Shown here: one piece after another, positions 1 to 8,045 of the stretch
How the letters are laid out: every line of letters starts with the position of its first letter
Position numbering within the stretch: position 1 is the first letter of the stretch
Assembly (NCBI GenBank): GCA_945859605.1
Contig: OX243815.1
Location: forward strand, 41,174,459 to 41,238,458
Origin: Lumbricus rubellus
Lineage: Eukaryota > Annelida > Clitellata > Crassiclitellata > Lumbricidae
Direction: 5' to 3'
Length of the DNA stretch: 64,000 bases
Notes under the pieces: model-generated
Database searches by the model: none
What the model was told of the DNA's origin: nothing
Seen by the model: only the letters and a program-made list of their open reading frames with translations
Made by a program: the position numbers and the translations under genes

Positions 1-366
1 CAGACGATCGGAGCCAACGTTTAAGAACAAGTCGCCAGCCATTGTATCACCAGTTTTAGACACTTTCGAAGCATCAACGTATTTCTTATTCGTCAAATGA
101 TTATCGTTGGACGGAGAGTCATCGTGATTCGTTATCAAATCAATAGCTTGTCCCCTACTTAAAGCTTCATCCATTCCTGCTGTCGAAGTATTCGTTACTG
201 GGAGACCTTTTATCACATGTCCATTCATTTTTAAATTTCCAGTCGGCAGATTTGCTCCATCACATCGAAGAAAATTAGCATTTATTTGACTAAGAGTTAC
301 ACCTCCAGCGATTACTCTTCGTGATGTTCCTCCAGCAGCGGTGTGACCGAATTTATCGACAGGCAT
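1..366 (-). CDS. fibre-like (tail-fibre-like) protein, N-terminal part, cut by window edge
   Basis: A minus-strand frame starts at an ATG at 366 and stays open for 122 codons to base 1, so the gene continues outside the window. It contains units typical of phage tail-fibre and fibre shaft repeats: NLKMNGHVIKGLP (about residues 44-56), then LTNKKYVD and KTGDTMAGDLFLNV near the edge. In phages, GDTM-G-L repeats form trimeric fibre shafts that carry receptor-binding tips; a similar role on the particle of this element is inferred. It follows the protease in the same direction, across an AT-dinucleotide spacer. The start is the first ATG after that spacer. The gene is missing from simple ORF calling only because it has no stop inside the window. 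It could also be another repetitive virion surface protein. Confidence 0.6.
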   Translation of the reverse strand, partial: MPVDKFGHTAAGGTSRRVIAGGVTLSQINANFLRCDGANLPTGNLKMNGHVIKGLPVTNTSTAGMDEALSRGQAIDLITNHDDSPSNDNHLTNKKYVDASKVSKTGDTMAGDLFLNVGSDRL

Positions 367-399
367 TATATATATATATATATATATATATAATAATTT
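367..399. repeat. (AT)n spacer upstream of the fibre-like gene
   Basis: An uninterrupted TA dinucleotide run of about 24 bp separates the protease stop from the fibre-like start codon. It occupies the place where other genes of the element have their short AT-rich promoter spacers. Confidence 0.8.
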
Positions 400-822
400 T
401 TAATGCAAGCCGTTTATAACTTCTTGGAAATTCATTCCATCACCCACCATCTTCAATACATACAAACATAAATGACCACAAAACACTTCGTTATCGGGTT
501 GTATTCGCTCGCTGTTATATAACACTGGACGGCGTAAATAGTTTATCAGTTCCAGAGGGGGAGGAAGGCCGTAACTATCAAAATATATTTTCTCATTACC
601 GCTCTTTAAGAAAGAGCACCAGTGCGAGCCCACCCCATTATAACCATCTAGATTCAATATCCCACACTCATTCCGTCCAGGTTTCTTCGGCAGCTCGTCT
701 CTGAGAAATACTCCTCTAAAATTATTGATGTTTAGTTTCTTAGCCGCTTCGATTAGATCGACATTCGATAAAGCAATATTCGGTAGCACTACTCCACAAA
801 CATCGATTTGTTTGACGCTCAT
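400..822 (-). CDS. adenain-like cysteine protease of the Polinton
   Basis: The 140-residue protein resembles the adenovirus maturation protease family used by Polintons to process virion proteins. Visible catalytic-type residues are His67 (GSHWCS), Asp82 (FDSYG), Gln108 (ERIQPD) and Cys115 (FCGHLC), in the order His-Asp-Gln-Cys expected of the fold. The length is somewhat short compared with adenovirus adenain (about 200 residues) but typical for Polinton copies. It would act inside assembling particles on substrates such as the small glycine-rich proteins encoded at 6289-6642 and 8046-8711, which carry matching Gly-Gly and Gly-X-Gly sites. The ATG at 822 is preceded by an AT-rich spacer of only 16 bp after the polymerase stop. 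Family assignment is confident; substrate assignment is inference. Confidence 0.87.
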   Translation of the reverse strand: MSVKQIDVCGVVLPNIALSNVDLIEAAKKLNINNFRGVFLRDELPKKPGRNECGILNLDGYNGVGSHWCSFLKSGNEKIYFDSYGLPPPLELINYLRRPVLYNSERIQPDNEVFCGHLCLYVLKMVGDGMNFQEVINGLH

Positions 823-838
823 TTATTTAATATAAACA

Positions 839-3800
839 TTAATTAAAAATTTTCAACGAGTAGTGACCATATGCCAAAGTATGAATTCCATCCTCCATTA
901 TTACCCGTTTATCGTCATCTGCAGATAATGCAACTTTATTAATTTCTTCTGTATAAATATCGTGATGATAAGATCTAATAACATTCATCGTTCGTTGTTG
1001 TTCTTTTTTAGTAAATAAGCAATCTTTATAATCTTCGTGAGTAATAGTTTTCTGGACAACATTCTTCTTAATACCTTTACATTTCTTGTGCTCATCTCCA
1101 GCAGCCATCTTATAAGAATACAACTTTGCTCTGAGTCCAATAAATTCTTTTATCTGTTTCCCACTAGCTTCATCCTTGAACATTCCAATAACTTTTTTAT
1201 TTACTCCAACCTCAATACCAGATGGATGATCTCTCGGGTATTCACTCGTGTCGAATCGAGTCTTAATATCGCCTGCGATATCTGAGTAAAAGTCTTCAGT
1301 TTTAATTTCGTATGTCAAAGAATCTGTATCGGTAAATAATAATTTAGCTCTATTTCCGTATTTATCCTTGATGTAATTGTAATGAAATTCATACATCAGC
1401 GTTTTGCTCAAGTCTAATATACACATGCCAAGATATATAGGTTTATTATAGTACAATTTAGTTTTTTTCATGTGAACGGCTATTAGATTTTCATCGAAAA
1501 TAGTACATCTCTCATAATTAGGTTTAGCGGCTAGTTCAATAGCCCTCTCCTCTTGACACACTAACTCTACATCAACACGATTTTCAATGTTCTCACAAGT
1601 TTTTCCAAAGACACTGTTATTCATTAACTTGAAAAAGTCTTTCTCAAAGTCATTAGTAGCTTTCGTTCTAAGAGCTGTATTTAAATCGATATACTTTTTC
1701 AACCAATCACTTTCCTCGAATAGTATACCTCTATGCACCTTTGTTATTTTCAGACCTAAGCTCTCGTACAGCTTCAGATTATCATAGTGTAGCACATACT
1801 TCTTTTTATCGTTTAAGTTTGGAATTAACTTTTTGACTTTGTCAATCTCAATGCTTTCAGGAGCTAACGGAAAATCGTTATGCAGGTCGTGTAACTCTTT
1901 AGGGTATTCCAAATCAACTTCCAATATGCATGGAATACTTCTCCAATTTTTTAATTCATCTTCGTTCATCCATTTGAACCCGTGAGTAGGTAAAGGTTTG
2001 ATCATAGCCCATCCATATAGATTATTCGCATCCAGGTAAGTGATAAATGTAGAATTTTCGTTACTATTGAAATCGCTCATATATTTATTATTCGCTTTCC
2101 CGTAACGATTTGATATTGTGCTCACTCCTCCTCTCATCCCTTGCCTAAGCATCAGAATCATATCATAATCATTCAATAACTCCAATTTCATGCCTGTCAA
2201 TTTTAAAGCGGCATCCCAGGCTAAGCCAGGAGATGTATAATACCATGCAGGGTCAAGCGTATAGTTCTTCATACACACATCTCTAAAGTTTTCGAAAACA
2301 TCGGCAAGCAACAGAACATCCGAAACGTTGTATAAATCGTGATATTCTCTGAATGTTTTGCATCCAAATTCCTTCCATACCGTTTTTGCATGCTCGTAGT
2401 CTTCATCGCTAATATTCGAATCATTTAGCTTAGAATAGAATGCGGATTTTGGTGGTAGTTCGGTTTCATTAAAGGTAGTAAATGAATCGACGTAGTCATA
2501 AGGATATATGCCTTTTCTCAGCAAAAGATCGAGCTTCTTTCCAGTATATCGTTTCCCAATATTTTTACACTGGTCTTTGCTTAGGTTCCTCGATAAAGCA
2601 TCAAGACTAGAAGCCATAAATTTAAAACTGTCGATAAAGCGCAGTTGTCGCTTGACGGTAATCTCTTTTCCCTCTTTATTTACAAACTTATCAACAACGA
2701 CCTCTCTGCTAAAAGATATATACTTTTCCTCGTTATTAGGTATGCAATTAATTTTCTCTCCATTATTACCTCTCAGTTTCTTAATGAACAGATGACAATC
2801 GTACCCGGAAAGATTATGAAACACTACAGGGAAAAACTTGGGGATTTTATAGTCTAAATTACAAATGTTATGAGCAGCCCCTCTAAATTGACCGCTAAGA
2901 TGACAGTGATCTCTCACTCGGTCTTCGCCCAACGGTTTTTCACAGATATGGCATATAGTAGCTCCATAAAAACACTTCTTGTCCTCTTCTGTAAATATCA
3001 TCTTCTTAGGGAATTTGAATTGATTATATATTTGTTTTATATTCTCTGTGAGTTTATCTACAAATACTTGGCCAACATCATCATCTTCGCTTTCAGCCGT
3101 AAACGTCACAGGATCTTGAGAATATACACTATCGTCGAAACATTTTATGTGGTAACAAAAGGAGCTAGGAGTATGCTTTTGATATTTATTAGTGTACGAC
3201 AACTCTGGATTTGGTTGACAAGTGTCTATTGGCTTCACAAAAGACTCGAAATCTGCGTAGACTATAAACGGAACCCTCATAGAATTGTTATAATTTTTAA
3301 AACTTAGCATAGTTCCTGGTGGTGGCATTTCTATTTTTTGTGCGTTATGGAGTTTGCAGTACTCATTATGGTTTTTAAGCGCTCCTGTCGTTGTGAAACC
3401 ATTCATACACCTTTTACAATAATACATCGAATTAGTCCGAAATCTCATCAATCTGTTAAAATTCTTGATCCAGCAATAATGTTTTTTTTCTCCATCAGAT
3501 ATAAGCAAAAGATCAATACTACTTTCACACTTAGACAGATAAAGCGGGTATACTTCTTTTTCATAACCGAATACATTAACATTAATATTATTATTTCTCT
3601 CGAACCTACCTATCACATTAGCATCAACAGCAACTGGAAACTCAATACCACTCCAGTTAAGTTTTTTCGATTGTTCTGTCAAAGCTTTCGTTATTTTTTC
3701 CGGATTTTTCACAACCGGATTCAAAGCTCTAGTGATACACCATTTGAAGCATTCTTCATCGTCGTTTTTCATATTTATAATAGCCTTTTTATTAGCTAAA

Positions 3801-4495
3801 AAGTCGGGAAGCGGAATGTAAGAACTACCTCTTAAGGGTGTATATTTTACCGTATTTATATCTAATTTTACAACGGCTTTAAATCTCCAATTACTTCCTT
3901 GCATCTGAAAACTAGCAATAGACTCCATGATTTTGTCTTTCTTTCTGCTGTATATTTCATTCAAGTCGGTTGCTTCTAAAATAACTTCTGCCCTGGAAAC
4001 GAATGGTATATCCTCAGAAGTCACTATTCCAGATTTCATATCTACTCGTTCCATAGTACAAGTAAGAACCAAATTAGTCTTTGTCTGGCGATTACTCGAC
4101 AACAGATTAACTACCTGCGGCTTGACGAAATTAAGAAACGACGAGGCATCCATTCCATTAATTCCATCTATTCTAAATTGCTTGGTAAATCCTTTAATAG
4201 CCGACGCCGTTTCTCGAATTTTAGTTTTATCGAATATCCTAGAAACAGTTGACTTCAACGATTCGAGTTTTTCGTTAACGACTTTATTGTCTTGTTCAGG
4301 TACATAACTAAGTAACCAATCCGCAAAATCATTTAATTTAGCTCTAACCCTATTTTTGTATTTTCTCTTAGGCGCTACTGGTTTGTATTTACCAGGTGTG
4401 GGAGTAAGCGTAGGAACCTTAATGTCAGGAACCGGCGAGTCGAGCAAGTGTTCAACATGGTTCATGTTTCTTAAACTACTTTTCTTTAAATCCAT
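839..4495 (-). CDS. protein-primed DNA polymerase B
   Basis: This 1218-residue family-B polymerase replicates the element. Signatures seen: Exo I YADFES (D415, E417), Exo II NLSGYD (561-566), Exo III YNVSD (722-726), polymerase motif A YLDANNLYG (D822), motif B KLMNNSVFGK (956-965), motif C FTDTDS (D1056, D1058) and the GLRAKLYSYK block (1120-1129). A C2H2-like finger (C360, C363, H376, C380 or H383) and a cysteine-histidine cluster resembling endonuclease VII (CHICEK with DHCHLSGQFRGAAHN, 515-543) sit around the exonuclease start, as in other Maverick polymerases. The lysine- and arginine-rich N-terminus (about 36-55) could hold the terminal-protein region, but I cannot show that. All catalytic residues are present and the frame is unbroken. 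The start is the first ATG after the spacer at 4496-4607. Confidence 0.95.
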   Translation of the reverse strand: MDLKKSSLRNMNHVEHLLDSPVPDIKVPTLTPTPGKYKPVAPKRKYKNRVRAKLNDFADWLLSYVPEQDNKVVNEKLESLKSTVSRIFDKTKIRETASAIKGFTKQFRIDGINGMDASSFLNFVKPQVVNLLSSNRQTKTNLVLTCTMERVDMKSGIVTSEDIPFVSRAEVILEATDLNEIYSRKKDKIMESIASFQMQGSNWRFKAVVKLDINTVKYTPLRGSSYIPLPDFLANKKAIINMKNDDEECFKWCITRALNPVVKNPEKITKALTEQSKKLNWSGIEFPVAVDANVIGRFERNNNINVNVFGYEKEVYPLYLSKCESSIDLLLISDGEKKHYCWIKNFNRLMRFRTNSMYYCKRCMNGFTTTGALKNHNEYCKLHNAQKIEMPPPGTMLSFKNYNNSMRVPFIVYADFESFVKPIDTCQPNPELSYTNKYQKHTPSSFCYHIKCFDDSVYSQDPVTFTAESEDDDVGQVFVDKLTENIKQIYNQFKFPKKMIFTEEDKKCFYGATICHICEKPLGEDRVRDHCHLSGQFRGAAHNICNLDYKIPKFFPVVFHNLSGYDCHLFIKKLRGNNGEKINCIPNNEEKYISFSREVVVDKFVNKEGKEITVKRQLRFIDSFKFMASSLDALSRNLSKDQCKNIGKRYTGKKLDLLLRKGIYPYDYVDSFTTFNETELPPKSAFYSKLNDSNISDEDYEHAKTVWKEFGCKTFREYHDLYNVSDVLLLADVFENFRDVCMKNYTLDPAWYYTSPGLAWDAALKLTGMKLELLNDYDMILMLRQGMRGGVSTISNRYGKANNKYMSDFNSNENSTFITYLDANNLYGWAMIKPLPTHGFKWMNEDELKNWRSIPCILEVDLEYPKELHDLHNDFPLAPESIEIDKVKKLIPNLNDKKKYVLHYDNLKLYESLGLKITKVHRGILFEESDWLKKYIDLNTALRTKATNDFEKDFFKLMNNSVFGKTCENIENRVDVELVCQEERAIELAAKPNYERCTIFDENLIAVHMKKTKLYYNKPIYLGMCILDLSKTLMYEFHYNYIKDKYGNRAKLLFTDTDSLTYEIKTEDFYSDIAGDIKTRFDTSEYPRDHPSGIEVGVNKKVIGMFKDEASGKQIKEFIGLRAKLYSYKMAAGDEHKKCKGIKKNVVQKTITHEDYKDCLFTKKEQQRTMNVIRSYHHDIYTEEINKVALSADDDKRVIMEDGIHTLAYGHYSLKIFN

Positions 4496-4530
4496 TTTAT
4501 CTTACCACGCAAAAATATTAAAACATTAGC

Positions 4531-4575
4531 TGTGAGATCGAAGATCCACTTATCTGTGAGATCCACTTATTTATC
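4531..4575. repeat. intergenic copy of the 23-bp repeat found inside the gene at 8046-8711
   Basis: Bases 4531-4553 are identical to 8272-8294 and 8314-8336, which lie in the Ile-Ser-Gly-Ser repeat of the membrane-active virion gene. A shorter partial copy follows to 4571. Here it lies between the polymerase start and the SAP-like gene and is not coding. The rest of this 112-bp spacer shows no gene. Confidence 0.8.
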
Positions 4576-4607
4576 CATATTCGAACACTTCAATTTCATA
4601 CATGTAT

Positions 4608-4937
4608 CTATCTCTCATACACTTTAATTTCGTATCTATCTCTCCAGACATTTTCGTTATGATAAGCTATTATGCCAGCACTCTGACCATACGCCTTAGC
4701 AGCTTTATACATCGATGGATACGAGCTAACAACGCCAGTCTCTCGATCTATAATATCTACTCTTCTCGGTTGTTTCCTGATACTACCCAACGTGTCATGT
4801 CGATATGACACAGACTTGTAGTCCGTCGGAAGAATATTCTTTTCAATCAATACAGCTATCATTTGAGGTTTGTTGAGATGCGAAGTGCCTGTAACATCGT
4901 GATGCTTGGCTAACATTCTAAGCTCTGGTAGCTTCAT
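4608..4937 (-). CDS. small DNA-binding protein, SAP-like plus NUMOD1-like
   Basis: The 109-residue protein begins with a helix-turn-helix-like stretch, LPELRMLAKHHDV followed by NKPQMIAVLIEKNILP (residues 3-37), which reads like a SAP or Rho-N type nucleic-acid-binding motif. The C-terminal half (about 58-108) has VDIIDRETG, then MYKAAKAYGQSAG and a final Y-E-I strand, matching the pattern of the NUMOD1 DNA-binding module of homing nucleases. No nuclease domain is seen. It lies between polymerase and major capsid genes in the same direction, 16 bp from the capsid stop. A role in binding element DNA, for replication or packaging, is an inference from the two motifs. I do not recognise a named family. 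Confidence 0.6.
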   Translation of the reverse strand: MKLPELRMLAKHHDVTGTSHLNKPQMIAVLIEKNILPTDYKSVSYRHDTLGSIRKQPRRVDIIDRETGVVSSYPSMYKAAKAYGQSAGIIAYHNENVWRDRYEIKVYER

Positions 4938-4953
4938 AATATATAAGTATTCT

Positions 4954-6264
4954 TTAAATCAATTTTCCATACACTACACTCATTTTCTGCCCATCCGATT
5001 GGAACTGCAGCAACCTATCTGAAATTACGACAGCATACGCTTCGGTGTCGGCTGGCACTGCTGCATTGAAAAGAGCCTTAATTTGTATATCAACGACTGA
5101 CGATTTCAAACGCTCGGATTGTTTGCTTACATCGAACACGAACAACGGATATAATTCTTTATAATCAACAGGTGTTATATTTCCTTGCGTAATCAACTTA
5201 TCCATACCATAGAATTTTTGACTAAAGGAGGACGCGTCTCTGTACGCTCTGGAGAATTGTTGATTAGGAAACGACAGGTTATGATCGACAGCTGGATATC
5301 TTTCTTGATTCATCATCACATATATGTTCTTGAGATCGCAGTGATTAAATAGCGACGGATTACTTTCCTGATTACCGCTACGGTCCGTCTGAAATCCTAC
5401 GATGATATATCTAGGTTTCTCAGGTGATGTTTTTACGCTAAGACGCCAACTGAAACTTGTCGACTGAGGAACCGTTATTGTGTCGCATTGACGAGCTCTA
5501 TACGCAACTGGCAACGTTAATTTTGATTCAATCGTCTTATACAACTGCATTCGTTCCATATCGGAAGGAATAACGTGTGGAATAAACCATGAAATTTTGT
5601 TTATCGCAACTTTTCCAGCAGCTGCAGCGTTATCTCGGAATATTGCATCATCGTCGGCTTTACGAACTAATGTCAGCGTCTGTTTGAAGCCGTAAATAAT
5701 CTTGTCGTAATCATCGCAAAACCCGAAAATATGCTTCAACGGAACAATAAAGCTGAACATTCCTTTAGTGTTTGGTTTGCGAATGAGAAAGCTTTGTCTA
5801 GTGGCAAATCCGGGGTTGTCCGCAATAACAGCAGTCGCTCCAGTGTCTTTATACCACAGCTGATTTAAGCCTTGAGTCAGCTGAAAATCGTTTGGATACG
5901 TAAGTAAACCGAGCATCGTTGTAGCTTGACCCGGATGAAATAGCGTTTCGATTTCTTGATTAGATAACTGATAGGATATTTGACTGAATAGATACATAAG
6001 CCCATTATTCGTAAGAGCGACTAAATCGGCGTTAACGTATGCGGTGTCATCGGCTTTAATTAGTCTTCCATCGAATTGTAGATATGACTCTGCTGGGTGA
6101 CTGTATAAGTCTTGTAATTCAATATTTATTCTTATTTCACCAGAACTGTTAAGGTTAGTTCTCGCTACAGGTTCGTACTCATGCCATTCGTATCGCTCGA
6201 TACCTTCATCGATCAATGGTTGCTCTGTGAATCTTAGAATATCGGATTGCATTTTATTATACAT
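4954..6264 (-). CDS. major capsid protein, double jelly-roll (Polinton type)
   Basis: The 436-residue protein is recognisable as the Polinton major capsid protein, related to the hexon-type double jelly-roll of adenovirus and virophage lineages. Recognised landmarks are the early WHEYEPVARTNLN strand (26-38), the run RYIIVGFQTDRSGNQ in the second half, the YP-containing strand near MMNQERYPAVDH, and the C-terminal block YPLFVFDVSKQSERL with VVISDRLLQF. It would form the trimeric capsomers of an icosahedral shell. The length is somewhat below adenovirus hexon and usual for Polintons. The gene is flanked by the SAP-like gene and the small pVI-like gene, all on one strand. TTTAAA lies 6 bp upstream of the start ATG. 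No break is seen. Confidence 0.9.
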   Translation of the reverse strand: MYNKMQSDILRFTEQPLIDEGIERYEWHEYEPVARTNLNSSGEIRINIELQDLYSHPAESYLQFDGRLIKADDTAYVNADLVALTNNGLMYLFSQISYQLSNQEIETLFHPGQATTMLGLLTYPNDFQLTQGLNQLWYKDTGATAVIADNPGFATRQSFLIRKPNTKGMFSFIVPLKHIFGFCDDYDKIIYGFKQTLTLVRKADDDAIFRDNAAAAGKVAINKISWFIPHVIPSDMERMQLYKTIESKLTLPVAYRARQCDTITVPQSTSFSWRLSVKTSPEKPRYIIVGFQTDRSGNQESNPSLFNHCDLKNIYVMMNQERYPAVDHNLSFPNQQFSRAYRDASSFSQKFYGMDKLITQGNITPVDYKELYPLFVFDVSKQSERLKSSVVDIQIKALFNAAVPADTEAYAVVISDRLLQFQSDGQKMSVVYGKLI

Positions 6265-6288
6265 ATATTTTTAAATAAGAAAATATGT

Positions 6289-6642
6289 TTAAGCCATTTT
6301 CAAACCACCTCCGTTTAAGCGTTTTACGAGATCCTGAATTCTAATAGCTCCTCCCGTCATTTCTGGATTCGATCCTAGTAATCTAGCTAGAATGACTTTA
6401 GTTTCCTGAGTTATCGGCTGCTGAACGGGAGCTTTAGGGAGTATCTTATTGAGTAATCGTTTTCCAACGTCGATCGCCTTATCCTTAGCAACACCCCCAA
6501 TCTCTTTGACAGCTGTGCTCGCAATTTGTTTGGCTGCATTCGATGTCAGTAGTCTCTTGAGAAATCCTGCAATGGAATCGAATATTCCTGCTCCACCGAC
6601 AACGTGTACTTTTTTATAACTTCTTCTCGCAACGACCAGCAT
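6289..6642 (-). CDS. small amphipathic virion protein, pVI-like
   Basis: The 117-residue protein has a basic N-terminus, a Gly-Gly-Ala-Gly segment (16-19) followed by an amphipathic stretch IFDSIAGFLKRLL (20-32), and a central helix-forming region rich in Ala, Lys and Val. Two sites match the adenain consensus (Met/Ile/Leu)-X-Gly-Gly: MTGG near residue 97 and LNGG near 112. This is the organisation of adenovirus pVI: an N-terminal amphipathic helix that disrupts membranes, and maturation by protease near the ends. It lies directly upstream (in transcription) of the major capsid gene. No sequence homology to pVI is claimed; the assignment rests on composition, sites and position. Confidence 0.5.
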   Translation of the reverse strand: MLVVARRSYKKVHVVGGAGIFDSIAGFLKRLLTSNAAKQIASTAVKEIGGVAKDKAIDVGKRLLNKILPKAPVQQPITQETKVILARLLGSNPEMTGGAIRIQDLVKRLNGGGLKMA

Positions 6643-6664
6643 TTCTATATCATCAATTTTTAAA

Positions 6665-7564
6665 TTAGATCGTCAATTTTTTATATTCATCTTTGGTTAT
6701 CACTCTTTGTCTTAGTAACTCGTCAGTCATACCTACAATTTCATTTCTTACACCCGTATTTCCCGCTTTGTAGCTATATATTCGCAACTCTAATTGTTTT
6801 ACTAATTCATTTGGATCTGAAGGAATGGTAATTATTCCGCTTCCTGTTTTACCTCTTAACTTCATGTAATCGTCCCATATGGGTTTTATTATCTGTTTAT
6901 ATTTTACACTTCTAGACGATTTAGGTTTGTTTGGTTTATTTGGCTGACTCATGGCATTCGTTTTAGTTAGAATCTCGGCGTATTCTTCGAGATCACGATT
7001 ATCATAAATTGAACTGTTTGGACTAGCTAACGTTAACAATTCCCATAATCCTGGAGTTCCTTGATAAGTTGTGGTTCCAACTGTAATATCATTTCCTTGG
7101 ATTGAGGCTTCGCTGTCACCGATGTAGAATTTTCCATCTCTTGATCTTAATCCGAATGTTGTATCCACAAGTCTTCTATCGGAAGCATATTTTTTAAGGT
7201 ATTCAACTGCAATATTTCCTAATTCTAACCTTCTAATGTCTTCTACTGGGTCATCGTCATCGTACGCATCTATAGACGGATACTGGGGAAATTGAATAGT
7301 TTTCAACGAATCTGGAAGTGATTTTAGAGCGAGTGATGTTGCTGCAGAGTTATCTTTTATTGTCGACAGCAAAGCGTTTTGTTCTTTCGAAATTGCTGAT
7401 TGAGAGTCGACTATTGGTTTGTAGATTTTCGTTAGTTCTCGTTGAAGTCCAAGATCATCTATTCTCTCTGAGAGAAAGTTTTGTTTAATATTTTTTTTCG
7501 TTTTTAAAAACTCTTCGATAATAAAATCTCTTTTTGCAGGATCGCTAATTTTCAGTAGTGACAT
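6665..7564 (-). CDS. Polinton protein of unknown function, DUF8207-like
   Basis: The 299-residue protein has a charged, probably coiled N-terminal half (residues 1-90). A conserved core follows at about 135-205: TFGLRSRDGKFYIG, then YQGTPGLWELL, then YDNRDLEEYAEILTKTNA. I recognise this as the pattern of the DUF8207 family, common in invertebrate Polinton-like sequences. The C-terminal third has GSGIITIP and ends with KAGNTGVRNEIVGM and a short helix. No catalytic motif is visible. Its position between the pVI-like and dUTPase-like genes, in the block of virion genes, suggests a structural or assembly role, but this is only context. The gene is intact. Confidence 0.65.
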   Translation of the reverse strand: MSLLKISDPAKRDFIIEEFLKTKKNIKQNFLSERIDDLGLQRELTKIYKPIVDSQSAISKEQNALLSTIKDNSAATSLALKSLPDSLKTIQFPQYPSIDAYDDDDPVEDIRRLELGNIAVEYLKKYASDRRLVDTTFGLRSRDGKFYIGDSEASIQGNDITVGTTTYQGTPGLWELLTLASPNSSIYDNRDLEEYAEILTKTNAMSQPNKPNKPKSSRSVKYKQIIKPIWDDYMKLRGKTGSGIITIPSDPNELVKQLELRIYSYKAGNTGVRNEIVGMTDELLRQRVITKDEYKKLTI

Positions 7565-7578
7565 TTTTTATTATAATG

Positions 7579-7640
7579 TTTAAAACGTAACGTAAAACGT
7601 AAACGTAAAACGTAAACATAAAACGTAACGTAAAACGACA
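7579..7640. repeat. short ACGTAAA tandem repeat in a promoter-position spacer
   Basis: The 78-bp spacer between the DUF8207-like and dUTPase-like genes is mostly repeats of ACGTAAA and AACGTAAC. It is the longest low-complexity spacer on this side of the element. A regulatory role is possible but not shown. Confidence 0.7.
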
Positions 7641-7642
7641 CG

Positions 7643-8029
7643 TTATGCATCGTAGTAATTAACGTAACAAATGGAGTCTTTTTCGTTTATAGTAACTGGT
7701 GAATCGGAGTTGTTTTGAATTGTAATTATTATATCCTCTGCGTCCTCTAGGACAGTACCATCTTGAAGACTCAGTCTGAGTTGTTTCAACTTCTGTCTAA
7801 GAGAGACTAGACACATTCCACTGGTCATTCGGACTCCAAGGCCTACTTCTACTGTAATATTTGTCTTTGGTTCAATCGTTATCGCTTGCTGAGCAAAAAT
7901 CTCATATCTATCGCCTGCTCGTTGTCTTGCAGGAGCGTGAGTGACCACTTTAGGCAACCAAATTATCGGACTCACACGAGGCTTCCGTTTGGTGATAAAT
8001 TTGTGTATTGGGTGACCGTATCCAGACAT
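7643..8029 (-). CDS. dUTPase-fold-like protein without catalytic aspartate
   Basis: The 128-residue protein reads like a trimeric dUTPase along most of its length: QRAGDRYEIFAQ (motif-1 position), ITIEPKTNITVEVGLGVRM (the strand before motif 2), then IIITIQNNSDSPVTINEKD and ICYV, as in the late strands. At motif 3, where active enzymes have Gly-X-Ile-Asp and Tyr, the sequence is GTVLEDAED, so the nucleotide-binding aspartate and tyrosine are missing. It also lacks the C-terminal glycine-rich motif 5. It is therefore probably not an enzyme. It sits among virion genes, so a structural beta-barrel role (for example a minor capsid component) is a fair inference. A separate single jelly-roll origin cannot be excluded. 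Confidence 0.5.
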   Translation of the reverse strand: MSGYGHPIHKFITKRKPRVSPIIWLPKVVTHAPARQRAGDRYEIFAQQAITIEPKTNITVEVGLGVRMTSGMCLVSLRQKLKQLRLSLQDGTVLEDAEDIIITIQNNSDSPVTINEKDSICYVNYYDA

Positions 8030-8045
8030 TTATAAAAGAGATTGT

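Noticed and set aside
1037..4307. Several plus-strand open frames of 60-150 codons opposite the DNA polymerase
   Set aside because: They are antisense shadows of a strongly supported polymerase gene, with no motifs of their own.
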